From NCBI RefSeq assembly GCF_011075055.1, contig NC_058147.1:5890001-5954000 (forward strand): 64,000 nt of DNA, written 5' to 3'. Shown here piece by piece: positions 1-10,568 of this stretch; position 1 is the stretch's first letter; every line of letters begins with the position of its first letter. Under the pieces are notes generated by a model. That model worked only from the letters and a program-made list of their open reading frames with translations, searched no databases and was not told the DNA's origin. The translations under genes and the position numbers were made by a program. This stretch comes from Mangifera indica. Its lineage: Eukaryota > Streptophyta > Magnoliopsida > Sapindales > Anacardiaceae.

Positions 1-578
1 TATTGTCATTAACTAATAACTATGTTTCTTGCCACTAATTTTTAACACGTGAATGACACTTGTCATGAAAAATAGATTGGAGGATGAAAATATAGGTTTG
101 AAAAGCTTGTTTTATTTTAAATGATTTGTGATTTTTTAAATATTTTAATTATTTATAATTTTTGTTGTATGGTAGAAAATAAACATAAATAATAAAGTAA
201 GCACATTTTATAAAATAAACGAAAAAATTGAAAATGAAAAAAAAAAATTAGTGACAGAGAAAAATAATTTTGGTATTTTACGTAATGCTACTAGAAACAA
301 TGGATCTCATTCACAAATTAATTGCTGTATCTATCCATGCACAATTTAAGCCATCAAAATCACAATCAACACTTTGATCAAAATTAAGTGGACGGATAAG
401 ATTTTTTCCATCTGAAAACAATTTACAGTTAAAAACTTTTTCAAAATCCAACAAGGCAGATAGTAAGATAGAAAAAGATATCTCATCAATCCGAGGTGGC
501 AACTATTTTAGATATCCGGGGCCCGCAAGTTTAGAGATGTTCTCTCTCAGACCAGAAGAGCATGTGGATGTCCAATAC

Positions 579-667
579 GCCACGTGTGCCACCGAAGTGT
601 CCACGCTTATCCACTTGGCATACGATGGCAGGCCATATTAGATAGCGGCAAACACCAACCTCTTATC
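579..667 (+). promoter_or_regulatory. Light-type promoter motifs upstream of CAO
   Basis: A perfect CACGTG G-box is at 579-584. Two CTTATC blocks (GATAAG, the I-box/GATA core, read on the other strand) are at 606-611 and 662-667. All lie 95-185 bases before the CAO start codon. A G-box close to GATA/I-box elements is a classic arrangement in light- and GATA-factor-responsive plant photosynthesis genes. A CT-rich stretch at about 707-740 looks like 5' leader. Function is inferred from motif and position only. Confidence 0.5.
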
Positions 668-762
668 AACAAAATCCCAACAATACATCTCTCTCACTAA
701 ATTTGCGTACATTTTCTTTCTTTCTCCCTCCCCCTCCTCCAACCGCGTGAATTTCAAACGCC

Positions 763-3700
763 ATGAACACCGTCGCTACTGCTGCTGCCTTGTCTCTTCC
801 GATATCTCTTTTTAGACCAGCAAAGACTAACTCTAAGAAGGTTTTTTTTTTTGGATTTGCTGCCTGGTTTATGTATCTGAGTCGTTTTTATTTTTGGAGA
901 AGAACTTAGTTTTGGTGGTTGATTTGTTTTGAATTTGCTGCTTGTTTTGAGATGTTCATAGTTAAAAGATGGTTTTTTTTTTTTTAAATTGTTTTTGTGC
1001 TGGTTTGTGTGGCTTGCTGATAAATTTGTTTTTTGAAAAGAACTTAGTTTGGGTGATCAATATGATGGATCAATTTGCTGCTTGCTTTGTGGTGTTGAAA
1101 GTCCAAAGATTTCAATTTTAATTTGTTTAGATGATAGGTTTATCTAGGTTGCTGCTGATTTTTTTGGGATAGAACTTGATCCTAGTATAATGCAGTCTTG
1201 ATAGGTTTACTTGCTGGTTTTTATTTGGCCATTTGATGAACTTATTGTGCTTTTAACTGACTTACATTTGTTGAGCTTTATTATAAACTGAGATGCGGAA
1301 AAATGCACAATTTTTGTGCTTGTTTTTGTTCTAAGAAGTTATCTGCATAATTGCAAGGTCAAGAGAAAATTGTGCAGCTGATGCTTTTGAGCAAACTATG
1401 CATTTATCACAAAATGGAGCTTCCATAATTTTATTAGCTTAAAGCTTATTGTAATAAGAAAAATTTGTATGTGGTTAAAGGTCATCGAGAAGGATTAAGA
1501 GATTAGCTGATAGAGTTCCTGTGGGGTTACTGGAAATCAAAATTTTTGTTTGCTTATATTAAAATCGATGTGTGGGTTTTCAGGGCGTTCGAGGAGGATT
1601 CAGGGTGTTTGCTGTATTTGGGGAGGAAGGTGGCTTAGTAGATAAGAAGAACGGATGGAGCACACTCTTCGATGTTGAGGACCCAAGGTCTAAAGTCCCT
1701 CAATGTAAAGGAAAGTTTCTGGATGTGAACCAAGCTCTTGAAGTAGCTAGATATGATATTCAGTACTGTGATTGGAAGGCTCGACAAGATGTGCTCACAA
1801 TTATGCTACTCCATGAAAAGGTCTCCGCTATTCTTGGACTTTCTTGATTAACTAGAGTTTTCTACTTATGTTTGATGCTAAACATTGTGCCGTATTTTAA
1901 TTCTGAATCTTTATAAATTATGGATATGATCATTACATCTGAATGATCTAGACAAACAAAAGGAGCATACCCTCAGAATGAGAATGAAAAATGGTAGCCA
2001 GGCTGACTTTGTCTTGGCACTATGATGAAATTTTGGAAGCTTTGATTGCTTCCTTAAGACAATACTCACTTTCGTTGACAGTGTTGCAGGTTGTTGAAGT
2101 TCTAAATCCTCTGGCACGTGAATACAAGTCAATTGGCACAATGAAGAAAGAGCTTGCAGAATTGCAAGAGGAACTATCACAAGCTCATAATCAGGTCTGG
2201 AAAGTCAGCAGTTGGTGATATACCCTGTGACTCAAATGTACTTTAACACTTTTATAATCTAAATTTTGTGACTTGGGTAGATTGAAATTCTTTCCATGTA
2301 TTAATCAAGACCTACATGCAACAATTAAAAGCCTAAATATACGTAATATTAATGGAATTTCCAACTGCTATCTCATAGCAAATTTGCCTTGAACAAACAC
2401 AGGTTCATATATCTGAAGCAAGGGTTGCCACTGCTCTAGAGAAACTAGCTCACATGGAAGCATTGGTTAATGATAGGCTATTACAAGACAGAAACACCTC
2501 AGAATCTGATCAAACATGCTCTTCTCCTAGTACTTCTACAGAGTCTCTGGGTACCCTGAAGGGAAAGTTGCCCCAGAAAAGCTTGAATGTCTCAGGTCCA
2601 GTTCAATCTTATCACCCCCGATTGAAAAATTTCTGGTACCCAGTTGCTTTCTCCTCTGATCTCAAGGATGATACTATGGTATGTCCTTCAAAAATTTTGA
2701 TTTTAAGCGAATCAAATACTGCTGATCTGCAAATGTCATGCCCTAAATTTGCCTAGAGTGTCTTCTGGTAAACTAAAACAAGTTGAATAACTGGGGTTTC
2801 ACTGTCTTTGTTTTATTTAATTAATTATTTTTTATCTTTTATAATGGCTGTGTTAACTTTGCTATCAAATAGATTGATGTGCTTTAACAAATTTCATCTT
2901 TGCCCTTGGGAGTGTGTATTGTCCAAAATCATTTACATGAGGGGATATTCTTATTTGTTCTTACCATTTCTGTTTCAGATTCCAATTGAATGCTTTGAGG
3001 AACCATGGGTTATCTTTCGTGGCAAAGATGGGAAACCTGGTTGTGTTCAGAATACATGTGCACATAGAGCCTGCCCTCTTCACCTTGGTTCAGTAAATGA
3101 CGGTCGCATCCAGTGTCCATACCATGGTTAGTAAGAGCTATAAGAAATACTTGAAAGATTATGCATGGTTTTAATATTGAGTTTAAGAGTCAATAGTGAC
3201 TGATTCAGGTATAAAGCTGACTCTTAAAAAATATTTTGCTCATAAATATTAGGGTGGGAATACACTACAGATGGAAAATGTGAGAAAATGCCATCTACAA
3301 GATTGCTAAATGTGAAGATAAAATCAGTGCCATGTTTTGAGCAAGAGGGAATGATATGGATTTGGCCTGGTGATGATCCTCCAACAGCCACTCTTCCTTC
3401 TTTATTGCCTCCTTCAGGATTTGAAATCCATGCTGAGGTATGCCTTAAAGGCATATTAATTGTTTTACATAATATGAATACAAGAAAGACACAGATCAAG
3501 CTTGCATAATGTTTTGAAAGAGTTTGTATCTTCTCATATATCTTATGTCCTTGAATGACAGATTGTTATGGAACTTCCTATTGAACACGGGCTACTTCTG
3601 GATAACCTTTTAGATCTAGCTCATGCTCCATTTACCCACACGTCTACATTTGCCAAGGGATGGAGTGTTCCCAGGTTTGTTCTTGTAAATTTAAATTTAA

Positions 3701-4660
3701 TGATCTTCAATGTAACTAATAATTGTAAAAAAAGTCATAAGTCATAAAGTTATTGATTCACAGATACACACACACACACGCCCAAATTGCTTTGTCGATG
3801 ACACTAAATTTCTTTCTTGGGTGGAATGTTTGAAAAGATTGCATATGATGAGAACAAACAAAATCTTGAGTAAATACTAAAAATTAATTTCCTAGATGCC
3901 AGTTTTCTGTTTTCTGTGTTTGAGGATCTGTCTATATTGTCAAATGGCATAGAAACAAGAAGTAATTTTAATATTAAATCTCTCATAGGAAAATGTTAGG
4001 AAGCATACTTTATAACTTATGTGGAGATAATATTATTGAACTTACTTTCTTGCTTTTATGTCATTCGTGGCATCGGCTTGCATTTTCAGCTTGGTGAAGT
4101 TTTTGACACCTGCATCTGGCCTCCAAGGATACTGGGACCCTTATCCAATAGATATGGAATTTCGTCCTCCATGTATGGTGCTATCAACTATAGGGATCTC
4201 AAAACCTGGAAAACTGGAAGGGCAGAGTACCAGACAGTGTTCGACACATCTTCATCAACTTCACGTCTGCTTACCTTCATCAACAAAGAAAACAAGGTTG
4301 TTATATAGAATGTCATTAGACTTTGCTCCTGTCTTGAAGCACATCCCTTTCATTCAATACGTGTGGAGGCATTTTGCAAAACAGGTAAAAAAGTTTTTTC
4401 TGTAACCTCTCCTGTCACTTGCGAGGGGGTTCTTGGTTGTTTTTTCTTCAGGAACTGTTGCCTGATTTCTTGATATGTGGCCAATACAGGTGTTGAATGA
4501 GGATCTGAGACTTGTCATTGGGCAGCAAGAGCGAATGATCAATGGGGCAAACATTTGGAATCTGCCCGTAGGCTATGATAAACTAGGGGTAAGGTACAGA
4601 TTGTGGAGGGATGCTTTGGAGCGAGGTGCGAAGAAATTACCCTTCAGCAAACCAATGTAA
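763..4660 (+). CDS. CAO: Chlorophyllide a oxygenase (chlorophyll b synthesis), 9 exons
   Basis: Predicted exons: 763-840, 1584-1820, 2090-2194, 2403-2678, 2979-3126, 3253-3437, 3562-3674, 4090-4384, 4490-4660. All junctions are GT-AG and frames join to give 535 residues, about the length of Arabidopsis CAO (536). The enzyme oxidises the C7 methyl of chlorophyllide a to formyl in plastids, making the chlorophyll b precursor. The first exon (26 residues, rich in Ala, Ser and Thr) fits a plastid transit peptide. The N-terminal regulatory A domain and linker (about 27-220) include the FDVEDPRSKVP and LNPLAREYKS blocks. The Rieske [2Fe-2S] ligands are C259, H261, C278 and H281 (CAHRACP...CPYHGWEY). 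The mononuclear iron site is N358, D361, H364 and H369 (DNLLDLAHAPFTH). The end (INGANIWNLPVGYDKLGVRYRLW) is typical. Exon 1 is very short; its ATG is chosen because the peptide joins in frame to the conserved FRVFAVFGEE segment. No lesion is seen. Confidence 0.96.
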
Positions 4661-5278
4661 ATTGAAATTTTACGATTCATAGGCTATCTTAAGATGCTCA
4701 AGTGCAACCGAACTCTAGTCTCAACTGCACTCTCAGGCATACTTGCAAATAAACCACCACACCTCAGTAGCTCTCAGCTTTGTGCAGTTTGGATTGGATT
4801 AGTGCTCTCGGAGAATTACCCAGTAGACACCCCGGAAATTGTGAATTTTTCTGAGGCAGAGAAGTGATGATCTCCACATAAGAAGCCCTTGTTTTTATTG
4901 TTTTGTGTACAGTGCAAAATTTTCTTTTTGTAATTTATTTTCTTGGCTGATGCAGTGAGGGTCTTTGGTCTCTGTTTTATGATATGCATCATTTACATTA
5001 TGTTCAATCAAAATCCAGGATTTGCTACAAAAGCTAAGAATTTCGAGTTCAGTTTAGCTCTAAACTTTGCCATGAAATCTTCAAAAATTTTAAGGCTCAA
5101 CAAAAATTCCATTTCTTGATTCGACTAAGTTACAGAGGTTCGAGTGAAGTATGCAACATCAACAGAAATCTAATAAAAAAAAACTATTTTATTCATTATA
5201 AATTATAGTCTCAAACTTCATTTACACAAGCCAAAGCTTCATCGAGATCAAAATGAAAATAAACGAAGAGAATTAAAA

Positions 5279-5614
5279 TTACAGAGCAGAGCCACAAAAA
5301 GGGCAGAATCTGAATTCAGGGTCCACAACCCGGTCACAAAAACGACATCTGAGATCGTCGGAATAGACACTCGGCAACACCGATTCAGATTCAACAGTAT
5401 TAGACAGAGCAGGAGGAAAAAAGAAATTACAGTTCTTACAATGCATAAGAGGCTCTTTGCCAGGCCATTTCCACACTGGAACAAAGAAAACCTTTACAAC
5501 TTTCTCAGAGTCGACAAGATCGGCTCCTGACCCGCAGTTTATACACCTCCCGGCACCCGATTTTAGCACCTGACGCACCTGCTGGTTGACTCCACCCACG
5601 AAGAAGAAGAACAT
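5279..5614 (-). CDS. Small double zinc-ribbon protein, intronless
   Basis: A single open frame of 111 residues. Four CxxC pairs are visible: C24/C27, C59/C62, C90/C93 and C104/C107, the last as FCPFCGSAL at the very C-terminus. This spacing suggests two zinc-ribbon modules, of the kind annotated in plants as zinc-ribbon domain proteins of unknown function. There is no signal peptide beyond a phenylalanine-rich start (MFFFF) and no membrane segment. The start at 5614 is the only ATG ahead of the first CxxC pair. It lies tail-to-tail with CAO, the two stop codons being about 620 bases apart. A metal-binding adaptor role is inference. I do not recognise a named gene. Confidence 0.75.
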   Translation of the reverse strand: MFFFFVGGVNQQVRQVLKSGAGRCINCGSGADLVDSEKVVKVFFVPVWKWPGKEPLMHCKNCNFFFPPALSNTVESESVLPSVYSDDLRCRFCDRVVDPEFRFCPFCGSAL

Positions 5615-5699
5615 TCTTTATTTTTTGTTGGGTTTAATTTATCGCTTACAGCGGTGGTGAGTTGAATATAAAAAGGTGGGAGATTTGAAGCGTTGAAGA

Positions 5700-7800
5700 G
5701 GGTTCTGGGTTTTTCTTCTGGCTTCTTCGCAGCATTTTAGCGTCCCTTCAAAGGTTATTACTTGGTCAAATAACTATTCCTGCCCAAGGTTTGATGGACG
5801 AACAAATTCCCACACATAAAGTTTCAAAAAATCAAAATCCTACCCATTATCCAATTCCGTGAATTCCACGACTTTGTCGGTGATTCTGTTTAAAAACTGA
5901 AGGATGTTCATTTGGTTTTCTGTAACTTAAAGGTTTAGGAATTTGTGATTTCAACAAACCTTTAGTTGAAAATAGTCTTTTACCTAATTATATATATATA
6001 TATTTTAATTTATGCAAATATAATAGTTAATATTTAGGAAAGTTAATTAAATTAATCATGTGTGATTTTAGCCTATACTCTACAAGGCATCGACATAATC
6101 AGGGGGTTAGGGACTGGCTCAATCCACTATGCGGGGGCATAATCTGTGGGTCGATCCAATATAATCTATACAAAATAAATAAATAAATAAAATCTATTGG
6201 GCCAACTCATACATAAATCAGCTTATTAAAGGCCCACAAAGATCATAATGCCTTTTGGCAGACCTAGGTATGCCACTGTCTTGCCGTATCGAATTTAGCC
6301 TAGCACAATCCACATCAACATCCATAGGGACATTTGGTTTAAAAATTATCTCTTAATTTATTTTTTATTATTAATATTATTTTATTTAATTTAAATAATA
6401 AAATATTTTAATAATTTAAAAAATAATAAAAAAATTTGATAATTTTTTATTATTTAAAATAACATAGTATTTTATATAGAAGATATTCTAATTATTATCT
6501 TTATTAAATTTTTTTAATGTAATATTAATTTTATTATAATTTTATCTTTACTTATTAATTTTTTTTAGGATAAATATATTCTCATTCCAATTAAAATAAT
6601 AATTAAAATGAAACAAATTTAAAAAAATATATATAACTAATAATATAACTCGACAAAAAATATTTAATTAATAAATTTCATAATTTGATCACATAAAAAA
6701 CTGATATATTATTAAGATGTAAAATATTTTAGAATATACATAGAATAAATATTTAACATAAGTATATTATTTTAGCCAAACACAATACTATTTATATTCT
6801 AAAATCTTTCAATATTATTTAAGTAAAATAATTATATTAGTATTTGTTATTATTGTGAGTCAAATATAATAATTATTTATATATATAAATTTTATCAAAT
6901 ATAGTAATTATTTATATCAGTAATCTTTTAAGTAATCTATCTTTAAAGTAATATTAAATTTTATTTAATATAATAATTATTTATATCTAATAATTTATCT
7001 TTAAAATAATTATTCAATTTTATTAATAAAATATTTTTTAAACTAAACGGCCGTCCGGGAATTAAACTAAAACTCATTAATTTTATAATATAAATTTGAA
7101 CATTGATTAACAAAACCCAACTATAGTTTACCCGGACAACAGAGCATTCTGACCGGACCCGTTATCCATTCTATGTGGCTCCCAATTATCCCTGAGATAT
7201 GTCTCAAAATCCAACCGCAATCCATGTAAAACTCAAGAACACAGTTCACATCAACTTCAGCCGCCAAATTCTTCTTGAGTTCTAGTTATTATTTTCTGCA
7301 TGGAATTTCACTGGTAATTTCTCTCCCTCTTCCTTGAAACTTAAATTCCCAGAAATCATTTAAAATGTCACTATTTTCAGCTGCACTTGTTCCTCACAAC
7401 CTCCTCTTTACCGCCCAACAACCGAATCTCACTTCACATTCACACCAATGTACTGTTGTGAGTTGCAGAAACCCTAACCCTAATGTATACTCACTAATAT
7501 ATTAAGTAATATATAATTTTTTATAATTAAATATTACTTAAACCTAAAGCAACTTATAAGTTATATAAATGTTTCAAATAATGAAAGAATTGCCCCATTC
7601 GTAACTTCTCGACACAATCGAAAGCTTAAACACTCTTCACCATCTCATTTCATATTCTCATTAAACAATGACGAAAAATCAATTAAAAGACTTGACTGAA
7701 TCTAGGTTAAAAGTTGTATATTTGATTATTTTGTTGTTAAATGATTCTTAGGAACACTTGGTTGAAATTCGAAAAGCCACTCATTTTTTGGGGAAGGGAA
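5700..7800. other. AT-rich intergenic region with a possible small TIR element
   Basis: There is no convincing gene. At about 5762-5990 a ~230-base segment has loosely inverted ends (GGTCAAATAACTATTCC... against ...AATAGTCTTTTACC), resembling the ends of the larger TIR elements at 9.56 and 29.55 kb; no clear target duplication was found. 6330-7080 is extremely AT-rich low-complexity sequence. A 46-codon frame at 7365-7505 (MSLFSAALVPHN...) looks like a transit-peptide first exon, but no following exons could be attached. Confidence 0.4.
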
Positions 7801-7860
7801 GCCTGATCATGCAAGGACCACCTTGCATGATCGACTCCTTTGATCATCAGAGTACGTTTC

Positions 7861-8035
7861 CACAATTAAAACAAAAACGCCAATAGTTAAAACTCTGGCA
7901 TCACCATCGATTGAGTCGGTCTCCATCTTTCTTTCAAGACCCATGAAGGAATATGCGATTGATTTCAAACTCTTCATCACTGCTTATCTCTCTCTCTTGC
8001 AAGGCTCATAAACGGAGATGCGATAGATTCAATAT
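7861..8035 (-). pseudogene. Two broken fragments of the adjacent RING-H2 gene
   Basis: Segments 7861-7968 and about 7982-8035 resemble the interior of the neighbouring RING gene at 8580-8690 (the part coding for DPVNKDARVLIIAVLV and CLAREID). Shared words include ATAGTTAAAACTCT/ATAATTAAAACTCT and GAGATGCGAT. The second fragment repeats part of the first, so the segment was copied twice and then decayed. Neither carries the RING cysteines or an open frame. These are remnants of local tandem duplication. Confidence 0.6.
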
Positions 8036-8293
8036 CATAATTGATATGGATTTGTTGTTGTAGCTAATTAATTTTCGAATTCAGATTGGCTTCTTGTTTC
8101 TATTTGGAAACTACTTGATACGCAAGAAGATATGTTCATCAGGTAGAATTCTAATACGATTTACATTGCTTACTTTTTTTCCTATTTCAGATTGATTTTA
8201 TGTGTAGAAGATAAATATAATTAATTTCCTAATATGATTTACAAAAACAACAACTCAGAAGGAAACAATTTGAAACCAAACTTGAAGTTTGCC

Positions 8294-8944
8294 CTAATTC
8301 TCAGAACACGGCAACCGGTGCCGGCACAGAGGACACATATTACTAACCTCCAGCCACCTGACGATGCAGTCCTTATGATAAACATGTCCACACGGCAACT
8401 GCACATTCTCAAAGTCAAACTGAAAATCTTCCAAACAAACGGCGCACAGCTCCCTCATCAACTCTGCACAATCTTCAGCCCTCACTTTTTCCAGCTTCTG
8501 AATAGCTTCTTTACTGGTGGGAATACTTGTCGGAACAGGTTGCGTGAACGACTCTTCAAGAATTCTTTGTTCATCGTCCGCAATTACAACCAATACGGCG
8601 ATAATTAAAACTCTAGCGTCCTTATTGACGGGGTCGCTATCTATCTCTCTTGCGAGGCACATAAAGGGAGATGCGATTGATTCAGTATCTTGAGGAGAGA
8701 GGCCTGTGGAAGCGAGTATGAGAGAAACGATTGTAGGACCAAGGTGATCCGATAGTAAATCTTGACGAGGGACAATATAGCGTCGAGCAGACAAGCGGCG
8801 GAAGGCATCCCTTCTTATATACGGCCAGCGGCTCAGATCGGGAGTATGAGAAAACATCACATGGATTTTGAAAACGTTGTTGGTGAAGTCGTTGTTTAAG
8901 GTAGCACGAGTGAAGTGTCGAATTAAGTAGCGAAAGTTGGCCAT
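8294..8944 (-). CDS. RING-H2 finger protein, probable E3 ubiquitin ligase, intronless
   Basis: 216 residues. The C-terminal RING-H2 domain (167-207) has all eight ligands in C3-H2-C3 order: C167, C170, C185, H187, H190, C193, C204 and C207, as CAVCLEDF...LPCGHVYHKDC...WLEVSNMCPLCRHR. Such domains recruit a ubiquitin-loaded E2. The first ~110 residues match nothing I know; residues 112-122 (ARVLIIAVLVV) are hydrophobic but short and end in IADDEQ, so a membrane anchor is doubtful. A TATAAAT box on this strand lies at 8980-8986, only about 36 bases before the ATG, which leaves almost no 5' leader; initiation at Met30 is a possible alternative. Broken copies of this gene lie just downstream, so the family has duplicated locally. 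Confidence 0.85.
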   Translation of the reverse strand: MANFRYLIRHFTRATLNNDFTNNVFKIHVMFSHTPDLSRWPYIRRDAFRRLSARRYIVPRQDLLSDHLGPTIVSLILASTGLSPQDTESIASPFMCLAREIDSDPVNKDARVLIIAVLVVIADDEQRILEESFTQPVPTSIPTSKEAIQKLEKVRAEDCAELMRELCAVCLEDFQFDFENVQLPCGHVYHKDCIVRWLEVSNMCPLCRHRLPCSEN

Positions 8945-8979
8945 ATCAAGGGGAATGAATTTGAGAAGAATTGGTCTTA

Positions 8980-9002
8980 ATTTATAGGTATAGGTATAGG
9001 TG
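8980..9002 (-). promoter_or_regulatory. TATA box and hexamer repeat before the RING gene
   Basis: Read on the minus strand, a run of ACCTAT repeats (plus strand TATAGG units, 8983-9002) leads into TATAAATTAAG. The TATAAAT core is at 8980-8986. The distance to the ATG at 8944 is about 36 bases, so a transcription start 25-35 bases downstream of the TATA falls nearly on the start codon. Confidence 0.45.
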
Positions 9003-9557
9003 GTTGTGTGTAAGTTGATTTCCTAATTCAGACTGGCTTCCTGCTGCTATTTGGAGACTGATTTGGACGATGCTGATTGGTTACATCGTTACAAGAAATC
9101 TCTTTAATCGTGAGAAAAAAAATAAAAAATATATGTACAATTTGTGTTTTAGACTCGTGATATAAAATAGAAGTTGGTCCTAACAAGTTTAGTAAGCAAG
9201 TTCCAAAAAGTGTTTAAATTTGATTTAATTAAAAAGAGTCAAACTTAAGTTTAAATTTAAATTAAAATTTAATCTATAATTTAATAATGATATCATTTTA
9301 ATATATATTGATCAAAACTATATTATTTTAATTAATTTATATCAAATTTTTTTAAACTCATAAACTTTATAAACCAAATATCAAAGTTTAAAAATATTAA
9401 ATTCTTACACTCAAACTAATTTGCGTATAGCTTGTTTCAGGCTATTAGGCCAATAGTTAAATAATATGGCTGTCTATTTGTCACCAGCACTGCGGTAAGA
9501 CTAAATCTCACTAGTAATACTTGGATAGGTTATCTAGCAATCCATAAATAAAATAAA

Positions 9558-10280
9558 GGGCAAAAGACTTGTTCCCACCTAAGGTTAAGTCTAATCCTAA
9601 ATTTATATTCTCTAACTTTAAAAAATTCAAACTCTCATTTATAAATAATATTCTATTGAAAAACTCAATTAATGTTAAGAATAAAATAATTATTTAACAA
9701 AAAATTTAAAAAAACTAAAGTTTTGTTATATTTTCCCTCCTCAATTTAAAAATCAAACAATTTTTTCTATCCAAATTTTGAAAAATGGCAATTTCTCTTC
9801 TAGAGTTTTGAAAATGTCACTAAAGACAATGATGTTCGCCATCTCCAACCATGTTGACTCTTCTTCCGAACTTATCTCTTCCTGCCGACTTGTTCTCACC
9901 TTACGTTTTTATCAGAGATGATTTTGTCTTTGTCAGAGGTAATGATTTTAATCAGAGGCATGAATTTGATCGATAAGAAAATATAACTCAAGTGAGAGGA
10001 CAAACACTATCGAAAACAGTAGCAATGTTTTCAATACCGTAGGGGTGAAATTGTCACTTTTCACACTTTAGGTGAAAAAGAAAAATTATTAAATTTTTAA
10101 ATTGTTAAATTGAGAGAGAAAAAAAAAAATTTAGTGTTTAATTTTTTTTTGTTAAATAATAGTTTTATTTTTAACTTTAACTAAGAATTTTAGTTATAGG
10201 TAAAAATTTAAGTTTTAAAAAATTGGATGATAGGAGTTTGGGTTTACCTCAAACCTTGGGTGGGAACAAGTCTTTTAGCC
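9558..10280. mobile_element. TIR DNA transposon, non-autonomous, Mutator-like (element B)
   Basis: 723 bases bounded by inverted ends: GGGCAAAAGACTTGTTCCCA on the left and, reverse-complemented, GGCTAAAAGACTTGTTCCCA on the right. It is flanked on both sides by the exact 9-base direct repeat TAAAATAAA (9549-9557 and 10281-10289). A 9-base target duplication with long imperfect inverted ends points to a Mutator-like element. There is no transposase frame. The interior contains stretches resembling element A at 29.55 kb. Confidence 0.75.
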
Positions 10281-10568
10281 TAAAATAAAAATAAGAGATG
10301 GACCAATTCCTCTATTGCCTGTGCATATGTCGAACACATGTTGGTGCCTTCTTGGCTTTGATCTCGTCTCTAGGCACATCCCAACCCAACATAAAAATGA
10401 CCGAAATTTGTAGCACAGGCTGAATAATCTGGCTATCATGACAATATTACTTGGATTTGCCGCACATCAGTACAAGAAACTCCAACTAGCGTAACACTCA
10501 GATTCTTGCTTTCTAATCTTCTTTTTTATTTTACTCCATGCACAGCCATGTAAACTTGTTACATGAAA

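Noticed and set aside
7365..7505. Short frame MSLFSAALVPHN... resembling a plastid transit peptide first exon
   Set aside because: Only 46 codons, and no following exon with matching phase or known domain could be found before the RING fragments. It could be a lost gene start, but nothing supports a gene.
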